Source: an uncultured Eubacterium sp.
Lineage (GTDB): Bacteria; Bacillota_A; Clostridia; Lachnospirales; Lachnospiraceae
Direction of reading: 5' to 3'
Assembly: GCA_947653505.1 (NCBI GenBank)
Contig: CANTHI010000068.1
Location: forward strand, 1 to 11,135
DNA: 11,135 bases
Positions 4,520 through 11,135 of the stretch are shown piece after piece; position 1 is the first letter of the stretch; each line of letters opens with the position of its first letter. Position numbers and translations under genes: made by a program. The notes below the pieces were generated by a model. It did not search any database. It was not told the DNA's origin and saw only the letters and a list, made by a program, of their open reading frames with translations.

Positions 4520-6208
4520 GTGGAGATCAAGACAATAAATGCTGCGGTTTTGGCAAAGATGTTTTTAAATGGAGCGAAAAATCTGGAATCGAAAAAAGAA
4601 TGGATTAACGAACTGAACGTATTTCCGGTTCCGGATGGAGATACCGGTACGAATATGTCCATGACGATTCTTTCAGCGGCAAAAGAAGTCAGTGCTTTGG
4701 AAGAACCGGATATGGCGTCGATTGCAAAAGCCATTTCTTCCGGATCACTGCGTGGCGCGCGGGGAAATTCCGGCGTTATCTTATCCCAGCTGTTTCGGGG
4801 ATTTACAAAGGTGATCGCAAAAGAACAGGAGCTGACGGTACAGGTTTTGTCCGCAGCATTTCAAAAAGCGGTAGAAACTGCGTACAAAGCGGTTATGAAG
4901 CCAAAGGAAGGCACGATTCTTACGGTTGCCAGAGGAGCTGCGGATAAGGCGGCGCAGATGGCGGAAGAGACAGAAGATCTGGTATGCTTTCTGGACGAAG
5001 TGATCAAAGAAGCAGAGCGTGTTTTGAAAAAAACACCGGATATGCTGCCGGTATTAAAACAGGCGGGCGTTGTGGATTCCGGCGGACAGGGGCTTGTCGT
5101 GATTCTGCAGGGTACGTTTGACGCGCTGCTTGGCAGGGAGATCGATACAACGCTGGATGCAGGACCTGCGGCAGAAGTCAGAAAGATTACAAAAGAAACA
5201 GAGGCGGAGATCCGGTATGGCTATTGTACAGAGTTTATTATTGTCTTAAACAATCCGCTGACAGAGCAGGCAGAGCGTAAATACAAAGCATTTCTGGAAT
5301 CTATTGGTGACTCGATCGTGGTAGTGGCTGACGATGAAATCGTAAAGACCCATGTACATACCAATGATCCGGGACTTGCCATCCAGGAAGCATTGACACA
5401 TGGTTCTTTAAGCAGGATTAAAATCGACAATATGCGTGAGGAGCATCAGGAACGGCTGATTAAAGACGCGCAGAAGCTGGCAGCGCAGCAGGCGGCGCAA
5501 AAAGCACAGCCGGATGCCGGCTTATCCAAAGAGCAGGACATGGAGCCGAAAGAGACCGGTTTTATCGCGGTATCTGTCGGAGATGGCTTAAGTGAGGTAT
5601 TCCGCGGGCTTGGAGCCGATTATATGATCGAAGGCGGGCAGACGATGAACCCGAGCACGGAGGATATTTTAAACGCCATTGCAAAGGTTCCCGCAGAACA
5701 TGTATTTGTACTGCCAAACAATAAAAATATAATTCTCGCGGCCAATCAGGCAGCTGCCTTATCCGAAGAAAAGCAGGTGCATGTCATTCCGACCAAGACC
5801 ATTCCGCAGGGTATTACAGCGCTGATTAATTTTATTCCGGAGCAGACGGCTGAGGAAAATGAGTCCCGTATGCTGGAAGAGATTAAAAACGTGAAAACCG
5901 GACAGGTGACATATGCCGTACGGGATACCGTGATTGACGATAAGGAAATCCGTCAGGATGACTATATGGGCATTGGCGATAAGACAATTCTTGCAGTGGG
6001 AAAAGAGCTGGAGCAGGTAACACTTGCTATGGCAGAGAGCATGATCGACGATGATTCTGCCATTGTCAGCATATATTATGGCGAAGAGGTCCGCGAAGCC
6101 GATGCAGATGCCATCGCAGAAAAGATTATGGCGCAGCACACGGATCTTGAGGTAGAAGTACAGTACGGCGGGCAGCCGATTTACTATTATCTGATTTCTG
6201 TAGAATAG
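4520..6208 (+). CDS. DhaL-domain kinase, YloV/FakA-like fatty acid kinase
   Basis: A 562-residue protein of the DAK2/YloV family. In Staphylococcus the homologue FakA phosphorylates fatty acids carried by FakB, feeding phospholipid synthesis. Residues about 5-200 are the DhaL ATP-binding domain, with NVFPVPDGDTGTNM (33-46; its aspartates bind Mg-ADP), GARGNSGVILSQ (79-90) and DSGGQG (186-191). The middle part has YGYCTEF (C236) and VKTHVH (H278, H280), matching the Cys/His/His zinc site reported for FakA. The remainder, to the end YGGQPIYYYLISVE, is the EDD-like domain. A run around 315-335 rich in Gln/Ala is probably a linker. GTG at 4520 is chosen because AAGGAGG (4505-4511) is 8 nt away; the TTG at 4514 is too close. 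No FakB gene is in the window. Confidence 0.93.
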   Translation: MEIKTINAAVLAKMFLNGAKNLESKKEWINELNVFPVPDGDTGTNMSMTILSAAKEVSALEEPDMASIAKAISSGSLRGARGNSGVILSQLFRGFTKVIAKEQELTVQVLSAAFQKAVETAYKAVMKPKEGTILTVARGAADKAAQMAEETEDLVCFLDEVIKEAERVLKKTPDMLPVLKQAGVVDSGGQGLVVILQGTFDALLGREIDTTLDAGPAAEVRKITKETEAEIRYGYCTEFIIVLNNPLTEQAERKYKAFLESIGDSIVVVADDEIVKTHVHTNDPGLAIQEALTHGSLSRIKIDNMREEHQERLIKDAQKLAAQQAAQKAQPDAGLSKEQDMEPKETGFIAVSVGDGLSEVFRGLGADYMIEGGQTMNPSTEDILNAIAKVPAEHVFVLPNNKNIILAANQAAALSEEKQVHVIPTKTIPQGITALINFIPEQTAEENESRMLEEIKNVKTGQVTYAVRDTVIDDKEIRQDDYMGIGDKTILAVGKELEQVTLAMAESMIDDDSAIVSIYYGEEVREADADAIAEKIMAQHTDLEVEVQYGGQPIYYYLISVE

Positions 6209-6221
6209 GCTGGTGGATTCC

Positions 6222-8279
6222 ATGAATATTACGACACCCGTAAGCGGCGTAAAAGGCGTGGGAGCAAAGACAGAACAGCTGTTTCAAAAAATGGGAGTAT
6301 ACACCATCGGTGATATACTCCTTCGTTTTCCGCGCGAATATACAAAATTTCCCGCACCCGTTGAAGTGGGCGGGGCAGTGGCAGGAAAAAGACAGGCAGT
6401 CATTGTCCATGTGGATGCGCCGGTCATCATAAAACGGACAAGATCGATGCAGATTGCCATTTTAAATGTGGTGCATCCGGAAAAAAAGCTGGAGTGCCTG
6501 TGGTTCCGGATGCCCTATGTGCGCAATACGCTGGGAAAGGGTCAGACTTTTATTTTGTATGGGATGGTACAGGATAAAGGCGGAATGCTTTCGATGGAGC
6601 AGCCTGCGATCTATACCCCTGCGCAGTATGAAGATCTCGCGGATTCCCTGCAGCCTGTGTACGGCCTGACAGCCGGACTTACCAACAATCTGTATAAAAA
6701 AACACTGCAGCAGGTGCTTGAAGCAGGGATTCTGCTGCCGGACTATCTTCCAATGGAAACAAAAAAAACATACGGACTGGCAGAATATAACTATGCAGTC
6801 TCACAGATTCATTTTCCAAAAGATTTTGATACACTGGCGCAGGCGCGCAGAAGGCTTGTATTCGACGAGTTTTTTTTGTTTTTGTTGTATATGCAGCTGC
6901 AAAAAGAGCAGGGGCAGAAGCTGGAAAATATTTATGAGTTTTGCAAAGAGGATCTGTTTGCCCCGCTGCTTCAAAAGCTCCCGTATCAGCTGACAAATGC
7001 CCAGCTGCAAGTGCTGGACGATATCCGCAAAGACCTGCACGGGCCGCATATCATGCAGCGGCTGATTCAGGGAGATGTAGGATCCGGCAAGACGATTGTA
7101 GCGTTTTTCGCGATGTATCTGGCATCTGCCAGCGGCTATCAGTCAGCCATTATGGCGCCGACTGAGGTGCTTGCTGCCCAGCATTACGAGACGTTTGCGC
7201 AGTACATAGAGCTGTTTGGCATCAAAACCCATCTGGTTCTTTTAACAGGCGCCATGACCGCAAAGCAGAAGCGCAGGGCTTATGAGCGGATGCAGCTGTT
7301 TCCGGACGCAATGATCGTCGGGACACACGCGCTGTTTCAGGAAAAAGCCGTTTATGATAATCTGGCGCTTGTTATCACCGACGAGCAGCACCGGTTTGGC
7401 GTCAGGCAGAGGGAGACATTTTCACTCAAGGGGGAGAGCCCGCATATTCTGGTAATGAGCGCCACACCGATCCCACGGACGCTGGCGATTATTTTATACG
7501 GGGATCTGGACATATCCGTCATCGATGAAGTACCGGCCAGACGGCTGCCGGTAAAAAACTGTGTGGTTGGCAGCGGCTGGCGCCCGAATGCATACGAATT
7601 TATCCGAAAAGAAATACAGGCCGGACATCAGGCGTATGTCATCTGTCCGCTTGTAGAGGCCAGCGAAAACTCTGAAGGAGAAAATGTCACAGACTATAGT
7701 GAAAAACTGCAGCAGGCGTTACCGGACGATATCACCGTCGCTTTTTTACATGGAAAAATGCGGCCGGATATGAAAAATAAAATTATGGAAGCATTTGCGG
7801 CAAATGAAATACAGGTACTTGTGTCGACAACTGTCGTGGAAGTCGGCGTTAATGTGCCAAACGCAACGGTGATGATGATCGAAGATGCCCAGAGGTTCGG
7901 ACTGGCACAGCTGCACCAGCTGCGTGGCCGCGTAGGCCGTGGGGATGCGCAGTCTTACTGTATTATGATCAACACGTCAGACGCAAAAAGCTCCGCGAAA
8001 AGACTGGACGTATTAAACCGGACCAACGATGGATTTCAGATTGCAGGCGAAGACCTAAAGCTGCGCGGTCCCGGAGATTTTTTTGGAATCCGCCAGAGCG
8101 GGGACATGGAGTTTCAGCTGGCAGATATCTATCAGGATGCCACGGTACTGCAGCAGGCTTCGCAGGAGGTGACAAGAATCCTTGCGTGTGACAGGGAGCT
8201 TGCGCTGCCAGAGCATGAAGGACTTTTGCGGAAGGCGCAGGAGTATTTTGACAGGCAGATGGAAAGACTGAATTTGTAA
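6222..8279 (+). CDS. recG: ATP-dependent DNA helicase RecG
   Basis: A 685-residue RecG, the helicase that reverses stalled replication forks and processes branched DNA during recombination. The N-terminal wedge/OB part (to about 250) includes VKGVGAKTEQLFQKMGVYT and the LLRFPREY signature. The helicase core has the Walker A GDVGSGKT (284-291), the Walker B box DEQH (387-390) with the RecG-type DEQHRFGVRQR, motif III SATPIPRTLA (413-422), STTVVEVGVNVPNA (535-548) and motif VI QLHQLRGRVGRG (563-574). All motifs are intact and the length is normal. The ATG at 6222 is preferred to GTG at 6213; its GGTGG ribosome site is weak, so translation may partly depend on ribosomes finishing the yloV-like gene 13 nt upstream. 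Bacillus subtilis carries sdaAB and sdaAA between yloV and recG; here they are absent. Confidence 0.97.
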   Translation: MNITTPVSGVKGVGAKTEQLFQKMGVYTIGDILLRFPREYTKFPAPVEVGGAVAGKRQAVIVHVDAPVIIKRTRSMQIAILNVVHPEKKLECLWFRMPYVRNTLGKGQTFILYGMVQDKGGMLSMEQPAIYTPAQYEDLADSLQPVYGLTAGLTNNLYKKTLQQVLEAGILLPDYLPMETKKTYGLAEYNYAVSQIHFPKDFDTLAQARRRLVFDEFFLFLLYMQLQKEQGQKLENIYEFCKEDLFAPLLQKLPYQLTNAQLQVLDDIRKDLHGPHIMQRLIQGDVGSGKTIVAFFAMYLASASGYQSAIMAPTEVLAAQHYETFAQYIELFGIKTHLVLLTGAMTAKQKRRAYERMQLFPDAMIVGTHALFQEKAVYDNLALVITDEQHRFGVRQRETFSLKGESPHILVMSATPIPRTLAIILYGDLDISVIDEVPARRLPVKNCVVGSGWRPNAYEFIRKEIQAGHQAYVICPLVEASENSEGENVTDYSEKLQQALPDDITVAFLHGKMRPDMKNKIMEAFAANEIQVLVSTTVVEVGVNVPNATVMMIEDAQRFGLAQLHQLRGRVGRGDAQSYCIMINTSDAKSSAKRLDVLNRTNDGFQIAGEDLKLRGPGDFFGIRQSGDMEFQLADIYQDATVLQQASQEVTRILACDRELALPEHEGLLRKAQEYFDRQMERLNL

Positions 8280-8328
8280 TCCAGGATGGTCAATAGAAAA
8301 CGATTCTTTTCATGTGATTCATTGCTGG

Positions 8329-8380
8329 AAAAAAGGACTGCTGCATTGAGAAATTTTCAGTGCATCAGTCCTTTTTTTCC
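8329..8380. terminator. Bidirectional terminator between recG and the SASP gene
   Basis: AAAAAAGGACTG (8329-8340) pairs with CAGTCCTTTTTT (8366-8377). After a single C/T mismatch the stem continues with TGCATTGA (8342-8349) against TCAGTGCA (8357-8364), including one G-U pair. The loop is 7 nt. The T7 run serves the recG operon and the A-run becomes a U-tract for the convergent minus-strand SASP gene. The base of the stem is the same sequence as in the terminator at 728-756. Confidence 0.93.
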
Positions 8381-8458
8381 TGTTACAACAGCGGAGCCTG
8401 TTTTGTCATGTTAAGACAATACCGGATGCTGTGTCATATCCTGCAGCTGCGGGTCAGA

Positions 8459-8665
8459 TTACTCTTCCCCTGCCATCTGTTTTTCCTGGGCTTCAATCAT
8501 CTTTTTCACCATGAAACCACCCACGGAACCATTCTGACGGGAAGTTAAATCACCATTATAGCCTTTCTTTAACGGCACACCGAGTTCGTCTGCGACCTCG
8601 AATTTAAAACGGTTTAATGCTTCCTTTGCTTCTGGTACTGCGTTCTGGTTAGAATGATTACTCAT
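8459..8665 (-). CDS. Alpha/beta-type small acid-soluble spore protein
   Basis: A 68-residue alpha/beta-type SASP, made in the forespore, where it coats DNA and protects it from UV and heat; it is degraded at germination. The germination-protease recognition region is FEVADELGV (22-30). The DNA-binding half has the conserved YNGDLTSRQNGSVGG followed by a helix MVKKMIEAQEKQM. The N-terminal SNHSNQNAVPEAKEAL is typical of clostridial members. The ATG at 8665 follows AGGAGG (complement at 8675-8680) by 9 nt. The gene is monocistronic, convergent to recG, with a sigma-G-like promoter at 8719-8747 and the shared terminator at 8329-8380. Such genes usually occur as several paralogues, so no specific symbol is given. 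Confidence 0.95.
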   Translation of the reverse strand: MSNHSNQNAVPEAKEALNRFKFEVADELGVPLKKGYNGDLTSRQNGSVGGFMVKKMIEAQEKQMAGEE

Positions 8666-8694
8666 AGTTCATTGCCTCCTTTTATCCTAAGTGT

Positions 8695-8714
8695 TGTAAA
8701 CGTGTTTGTTTACA
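8695..8714 (-). promoter_or_regulatory. Palindrome at the 5' end of the SASP transcript
   Basis: TGTAAAC (8695-8701) and GTTTACA (8708-8714) are perfect inverted repeats around a 6-nt centre. Counting from the predicted -10, transcription starts at or beside 8712, so the mRNA would begin with this hairpin and then the ribosome site. It may stabilise the spore mRNA or be a protein-binding operator. Confidence 0.55.
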
Positions 8715-8718
8715 GGAT

Positions 8719-8747
8719 TATTATGTCCGGAATAGATTTTCTTACAC
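8719..8747 (-). promoter_or_regulatory. Sigma-G-like promoter of the SASP gene
   Basis: On the minus strand CATAATA (8719-8725) matches the sigma-G -10 pattern CATnnTA, and GTGTA (8743-8747) matches four of five bases of the -35 GHATR, with a 17-nt spacer. SASP genes are the classic sigma-G targets, which supports the call. No good sigma-A promoter is seen for this gene. Confidence 0.68.
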
Positions 8748-8924
8748 TGGAGCCTGATGGAAAAAAAGGAAATTTCTGAATACAACACTTTCATGTAAAT
8801 TGTTGCATTTTCGCTCAAGTCCGCTCCTATGGTGTGGTACCCTGTATGTGCTAACTGGCTAACCGGATGTCGGGAAATGGAATCTGCTCTGTCTGCTGAC
8901 CGGATCCTTGTTTCACAAAATGAC

Positions 8925-8953
8925 TTGCGGGATCCGCATATTTACGTTACAAT
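8925..8953 (+). promoter_or_regulatory. Probable sigma-A promoter of rqcH
   Basis: TTGCGG (8925-8930) and TACAAT (8948-8953) are 17 nt apart. Transcription would start near 8960, almost on the ribosome site AAGGGAG (8961-8967), leaving a leader of only about 15 nt. CGGATCC (8901-8907) and GGATCCG (8930-8936) form an inverted repeat that overlaps the -35. The rest of 8748-8900 holds no gene or further signal that I can support. Confidence 0.5.
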
Positions 8954-8975
8954 GCCGTAGAAGGGAGTGATTGTT

Positions 8976-10712
8976 TTGGCTTTTGACGGAATTGTAATTG
9001 CAAATTTAGTATCAGAACTGAATCAGACTGTGCTGCATGCGCGTATTTATAAAATTGCACAGCCGGAGAAGGATGCGCTGCTATTGACATTAAAAGGCTC
9101 CTGCGGGCAGAAGCGGCTGTTTTTATCCGCAAGCGCATCGCTGCCGCTGATTTATCTTACGGATACAAACAAACCCAGTCCGCTTACGGCGCCAAATTTC
9201 TGTATGCTGCTGCGCAAGCATATCGCAAACGGGCGGATTGTGAAGATCTGGCAGCCGGATATGGAGCGCATTATACATTTTGAAATCGAACATCTGGATG
9301 ATCTTGGAGATGTGCGGAAAAAAACACTGACCATCGAGCTGATGGGCAAACACAGCAACCTGATCTTTATTGATGAAAATAACCGGATTATTGACAGTAT
9401 CAAACATGTCTCCGCACAGGTCAGCTCTGTACGGGAAGTGCTGCCGGGACGGGAATATTTTATTCCGACTCAGGGAAAATGTAATCCGCTCTGCTCTGAT
9501 GAAGCGCAGTTTCAAAAGCAGGTGCTGGACAAACCGCTGACGGCGTCGAAGGCAATCTATACGGCATATACCGGTATCAGTCCCTGCATCGCAAATGAGG
9601 TTTGTTACCGGGCGGGACTGGACGCCGATGCGCCGACAGCCAGCTTTCAGGAAGAAGAAAAGAAACGCCTGGGCAGCCAGTTTTTTCAGATGATGCAGGA
9701 GATCAGAGAGGAAAAATTTTTCCCAAATCTCGTGACCGAAAATCACAGACCATTTGAATTTTCATCGGTGCAGCTGACACAATATCAGCATCTGGAACAG
9801 GAAACAGACACATCCATTTCCGCGATACTGGAGCATTTTTATGCGGCGCGTGATACGTATACAAGAATCCGGCAAAAATCCGTAGATCTTCGGAAAATTA
9901 CGGCAACCGCATTGGAACGCAGCCATAAAAAATATCAGCTTCAGCTAAAGCAGCTGAAAGACACCGAAAAACGGGAAAAATATAAAGTATACGGAGAACT
10001 GATTCATACGTACGGATATGGACTTGAAGAAGGGGCAAAATCACTGGAGGCCCTGAATTATTATACAAATGAGACGATCCGGATTCCACTGGATCCGCAG
10101 CTGACTCCAATGGAAAATTCCAAAAAATATTTTGAAAAATACAGCAAATTAAAACGGACCTATGAAGCATTGTCAGATCTTACAGTAGAGACAAAAGCAG
10201 AGATCGAACATCTGGATTCCATCGCCACATCCCTCGACATTGCACGAAGCGAAGACGATCTCGTCCAGATTAAACAGGAGCTGACTGAATACGGATACAT
10301 CCGGCGCAAAGGACATGAAAAAAAACAGAAAATAAAAAGCAGTCCTTTCCACTACCGTTCTTCGGATGGATTTGATATATATATAGGAAAGAACAACTAT
10401 CAGAACGAAGAGCTGACATTTAAATTTGCAAATGGAGGCGACTGGTGGTTTCACGCAAAAAAAATGCCAGGTTCCCATGTGATCGTAAAAACAAACGGGC
10501 AGGAGCTGCCAGACCGGACTTTTGAGGAAGCAGCCATACTGGCCGGATATTACTCAAAAGGCAGGGACGCGGAAAAGCTGGAGATCGATTATCTGCAGCG
10601 CAAAAACGTGAAAAAACCAAATGGCTCTGCACCTGGATTTGTGGTGTATTATACGAACTATTCGATGACGATCCATCCGGATGTTACAGGGATAGAACTG
10701 GTGGAAGACTGA
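8976..10712 (+). CDS. rqcH: NFACT family protein RqcH (fibronectin-binding A-like)
   Basis: A 578-residue NFACT protein. The bacterial homologue RqcH binds stalled 50S-peptidyl-tRNA complexes and adds C-terminal alanine tails that mark the nascent chain for degradation; older annotations say fibronectin-binding protein. The NFACT-N start is AFDGIVIANLVSELN, followed by LTDTNKPSPLTAPNFCMLLR and IELMGKHSNLIF. A charged, coiled-coil-like middle spans about 290-430. The NFACT-R (DUF814) domain covers about 454-570, with DWWFHAKKMPGSHVIV (489-504) and a GYYSKGRD stretch. The TTG at 8976 is preferred. It gives the usual M-AFDG start and lies 8 nt after AAGGGAG (8961-8967), whereas the in-frame GTG at 8967 overlaps that site. 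TTG starts are weak and may limit expression. It is followed by yicC, as in Bacillus (yloA-yloC region). No clear terminator follows. Confidence 0.95.
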   Translation: MAFDGIVIANLVSELNQTVLHARIYKIAQPEKDALLLTLKGSCGQKRLFLSASASLPLIYLTDTNKPSPLTAPNFCMLLRKHIANGRIVKIWQPDMERIIHFEIEHLDDLGDVRKKTLTIELMGKHSNLIFIDENNRIIDSIKHVSAQVSSVREVLPGREYFIPTQGKCNPLCSDEAQFQKQVLDKPLTASKAIYTAYTGISPCIANEVCYRAGLDADAPTASFQEEEKKRLGSQFFQMMQEIREEKFFPNLVTENHRPFEFSSVQLTQYQHLEQETDTSISAILEHFYAARDTYTRIRQKSVDLRKITATALERSHKKYQLQLKQLKDTEKREKYKVYGELIHTYGYGLEEGAKSLEALNYYTNETIRIPLDPQLTPMENSKKYFEKYSKLKRTYEALSDLTVETKAEIEHLDSIATSLDIARSEDDLVQIKQELTEYGYIRRKGHEKKQKIKSSPFHYRSSDGFDIYIGKNNYQNEELTFKFANGGDWWFHAKKMPGSHVIVKTNGQELPDRTFEEAAILAGYYSKGRDAEKLEIDYLQRKNVKKPNGSAPGFVVYYTNYSMTIHPDVTGIELVED

Positions 10713-10767
10713 ATTTTTGCCAGCCACCTTAATTTATAAAATATTTTCAAATTTTTCCAAGAAAAAA

Positions 10768-10796
10768 TTGACTAATCCCCCCCGAATGTCTATAAT
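10768..10796 (+). promoter_or_regulatory. Strong sigma-A promoter of yicC
   Basis: TTGACT (10768-10773) and a perfect TATAAT (10791-10796) are spaced by 17 nt, the best promoter in the window. A C7 run lies inside the spacer. The start would be near 10803, giving a leader of about 57 nt. It shows that yicC and whatever follows can be transcribed independently of rqcH. Confidence 0.85.
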
Positions 10797-10826
10797 AAAT
10801 ATATCTATGCAAAAAGAACAACTCAG

Positions 10827-10848
10827 AATCGGCAGCCCCGATTGGAGG
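10827..10848 (+). promoter_or_regulatory. Hairpin abutting the yicC ribosome binding site
   Basis: AATCGG (10827-10832) pairs with CCGATT (10838-10843) across a 5-nt loop, and the ribosome site GGAGG (10844-10848) begins on the very next base. The stem could hinder or position ribosome loading. It has no T-run and so is not a terminator. Confidence 0.45.
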
Positions 10849-10859
10849 AAACAGGGATT

Positions 10860-11135
10860 ATGATAAAGAGCATGACTGGGTTTGGCAGGTATGAGGCTGT
10901 CAAAGACAAGATGAAAATTGCGGTAGAGATGCGGGCAGTCAATCACAGATATCTGGATATCAGTATCCGGATCCCGAAAAAACTCAGTAATTTTGAAAGT
11001 GCCATCCGTACGATTCTAAAAGAATACATGCAAAGAGGCAAAGTCGATGTATTTGTCTCTTATGAAGATTTTTCAGAGACAGAGAATGCGTTCTCTTGGT
11101 ACTGTAGAAGTTCCGCAGGAAGCATTTATGAGTGT
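10860..11135 (+). CDS. yicC: YicC/YloC family endoribonuclease, N-terminal part
   Basis: The first 92 codons of a YicC-family protein; the gene runs off the window. Members (YicC in E. coli, YloC in Bacillus) act in RNA turnover as ribonucleases. The diagnostic start MIKSMTGFGRYE is followed by VEMRAVNHRYLDISIRIPKK, then LSNFESAIRTILKEYMQRGK and VDVFVSYEDFSE. The GGAGG site (10844-10848) is 11 nt before the ATG, slightly far. From about codon 76 (after SETEN) the reading stays open but loses family resemblance: AFSWYCRSSAGSIYEC where a pattern like xVxYNxxLAxEYLxxx is expected. Close to the edge this could be a sequencing indel, an assembly artefact or a real frameshift. In related genomes yicC precedes remA, gmk and rpoZ. 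Confidence 0.9.
   Translation, partial: MIKSMTGFGRYEAVKDKMKIAVEMRAVNHRYLDISIRIPKKLSNFESAIRTILKEYMQRGKVDVFVSYEDFSETENAFSWYCRSSAGSIYEC

Noticed and set aside
5759..6223. 154-codon minus-strand frame opposite the yloV-like gene
   Set aside because: Antisense shadow of a well-supported gene, with no ribosome site.
8379..8391. CTGTT-AC-AACAG mini-palindrome after the recG terminator
   Set aside because: Only 5 bp per arm and no relation to a gene start; likely chance.
9123..9746. 207-codon minus-strand frame opposite rqcH
   Set aside because: Antisense shadow; the rqcH frame is strongly supported by family motifs.

Overview
The window looks like chromosomal DNA from a spore-forming, low-to-mid GC Firmicute, most probably a Lachnospiraceae-type Clostridia. 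Four things point there. There are two sporulation-linked genes (a GerW/YtfJ protein and an alpha/beta-type small acid-soluble spore protein). Shine-Dalgarno sites are strong (AGGAGG type) with some GTG/TTG starts. The L28 is the Cys4 zinc-binding form. The gene order rpmB / asp23-like (yloU) / DhaL-domain kinase (yloV) / recG and NFACT (rqcH) / yicC is well known from Bacillus and Clostridia. The taxon is an inference from gene content, not from a search.

Layout. 1-257: window edge with a hairpin, then a clear sigma-A promoter for a NUDIX hydrolase (258-710), closed by a hairpin terminator (728-756). 949-3231: a rightward group of an unrecognised 112-residue protein, a DUF2953 membrane protein overlapping it by ATGA and carrying a long repetitive Lys/Asn/Thr-rich insert, and the GerW-family spore protein. 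3385-3522: a 45-residue, two-segment membrane protein on the minus strand. 3663-3848: rpmB on the minus strand, with its own promoter and a strong terminator.

4147-8279: a tight rightward operon of an Asp23/Gls24 protein, a FakA/YloV-like fatty-acid kinase and RecG, ended by a bidirectional terminator (8329-8380) shared with the convergent spore DNA-binding protein gene (8459-8665, minus). That gene has a sigma-G-like promoter and a palindrome at the predicted 5' end of its mRNA. 8976-10712: RqcH/NFACT, probably starting at TTG. 10860-end: the first part of yicC behind a near-consensus promoter; its last few codons stop resembling the family near the window edge.

How the genes fit together: mostly housekeeping (translation, ribosome rescue, replication-fork repair, phospholipid precursor supply, RNA turnover) with sporulation genes interleaved. 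I see no mobile element, CRISPR array, RNA gene or defence system. The best candidates for something under-described are the 45-residue membrane protein, the unassigned protein coupled to DUF2953 and GerW, the tandem-repeat insert in DUF2953, and several unexplained inverted repeats. I do not find convincing evidence of a wholly new system.
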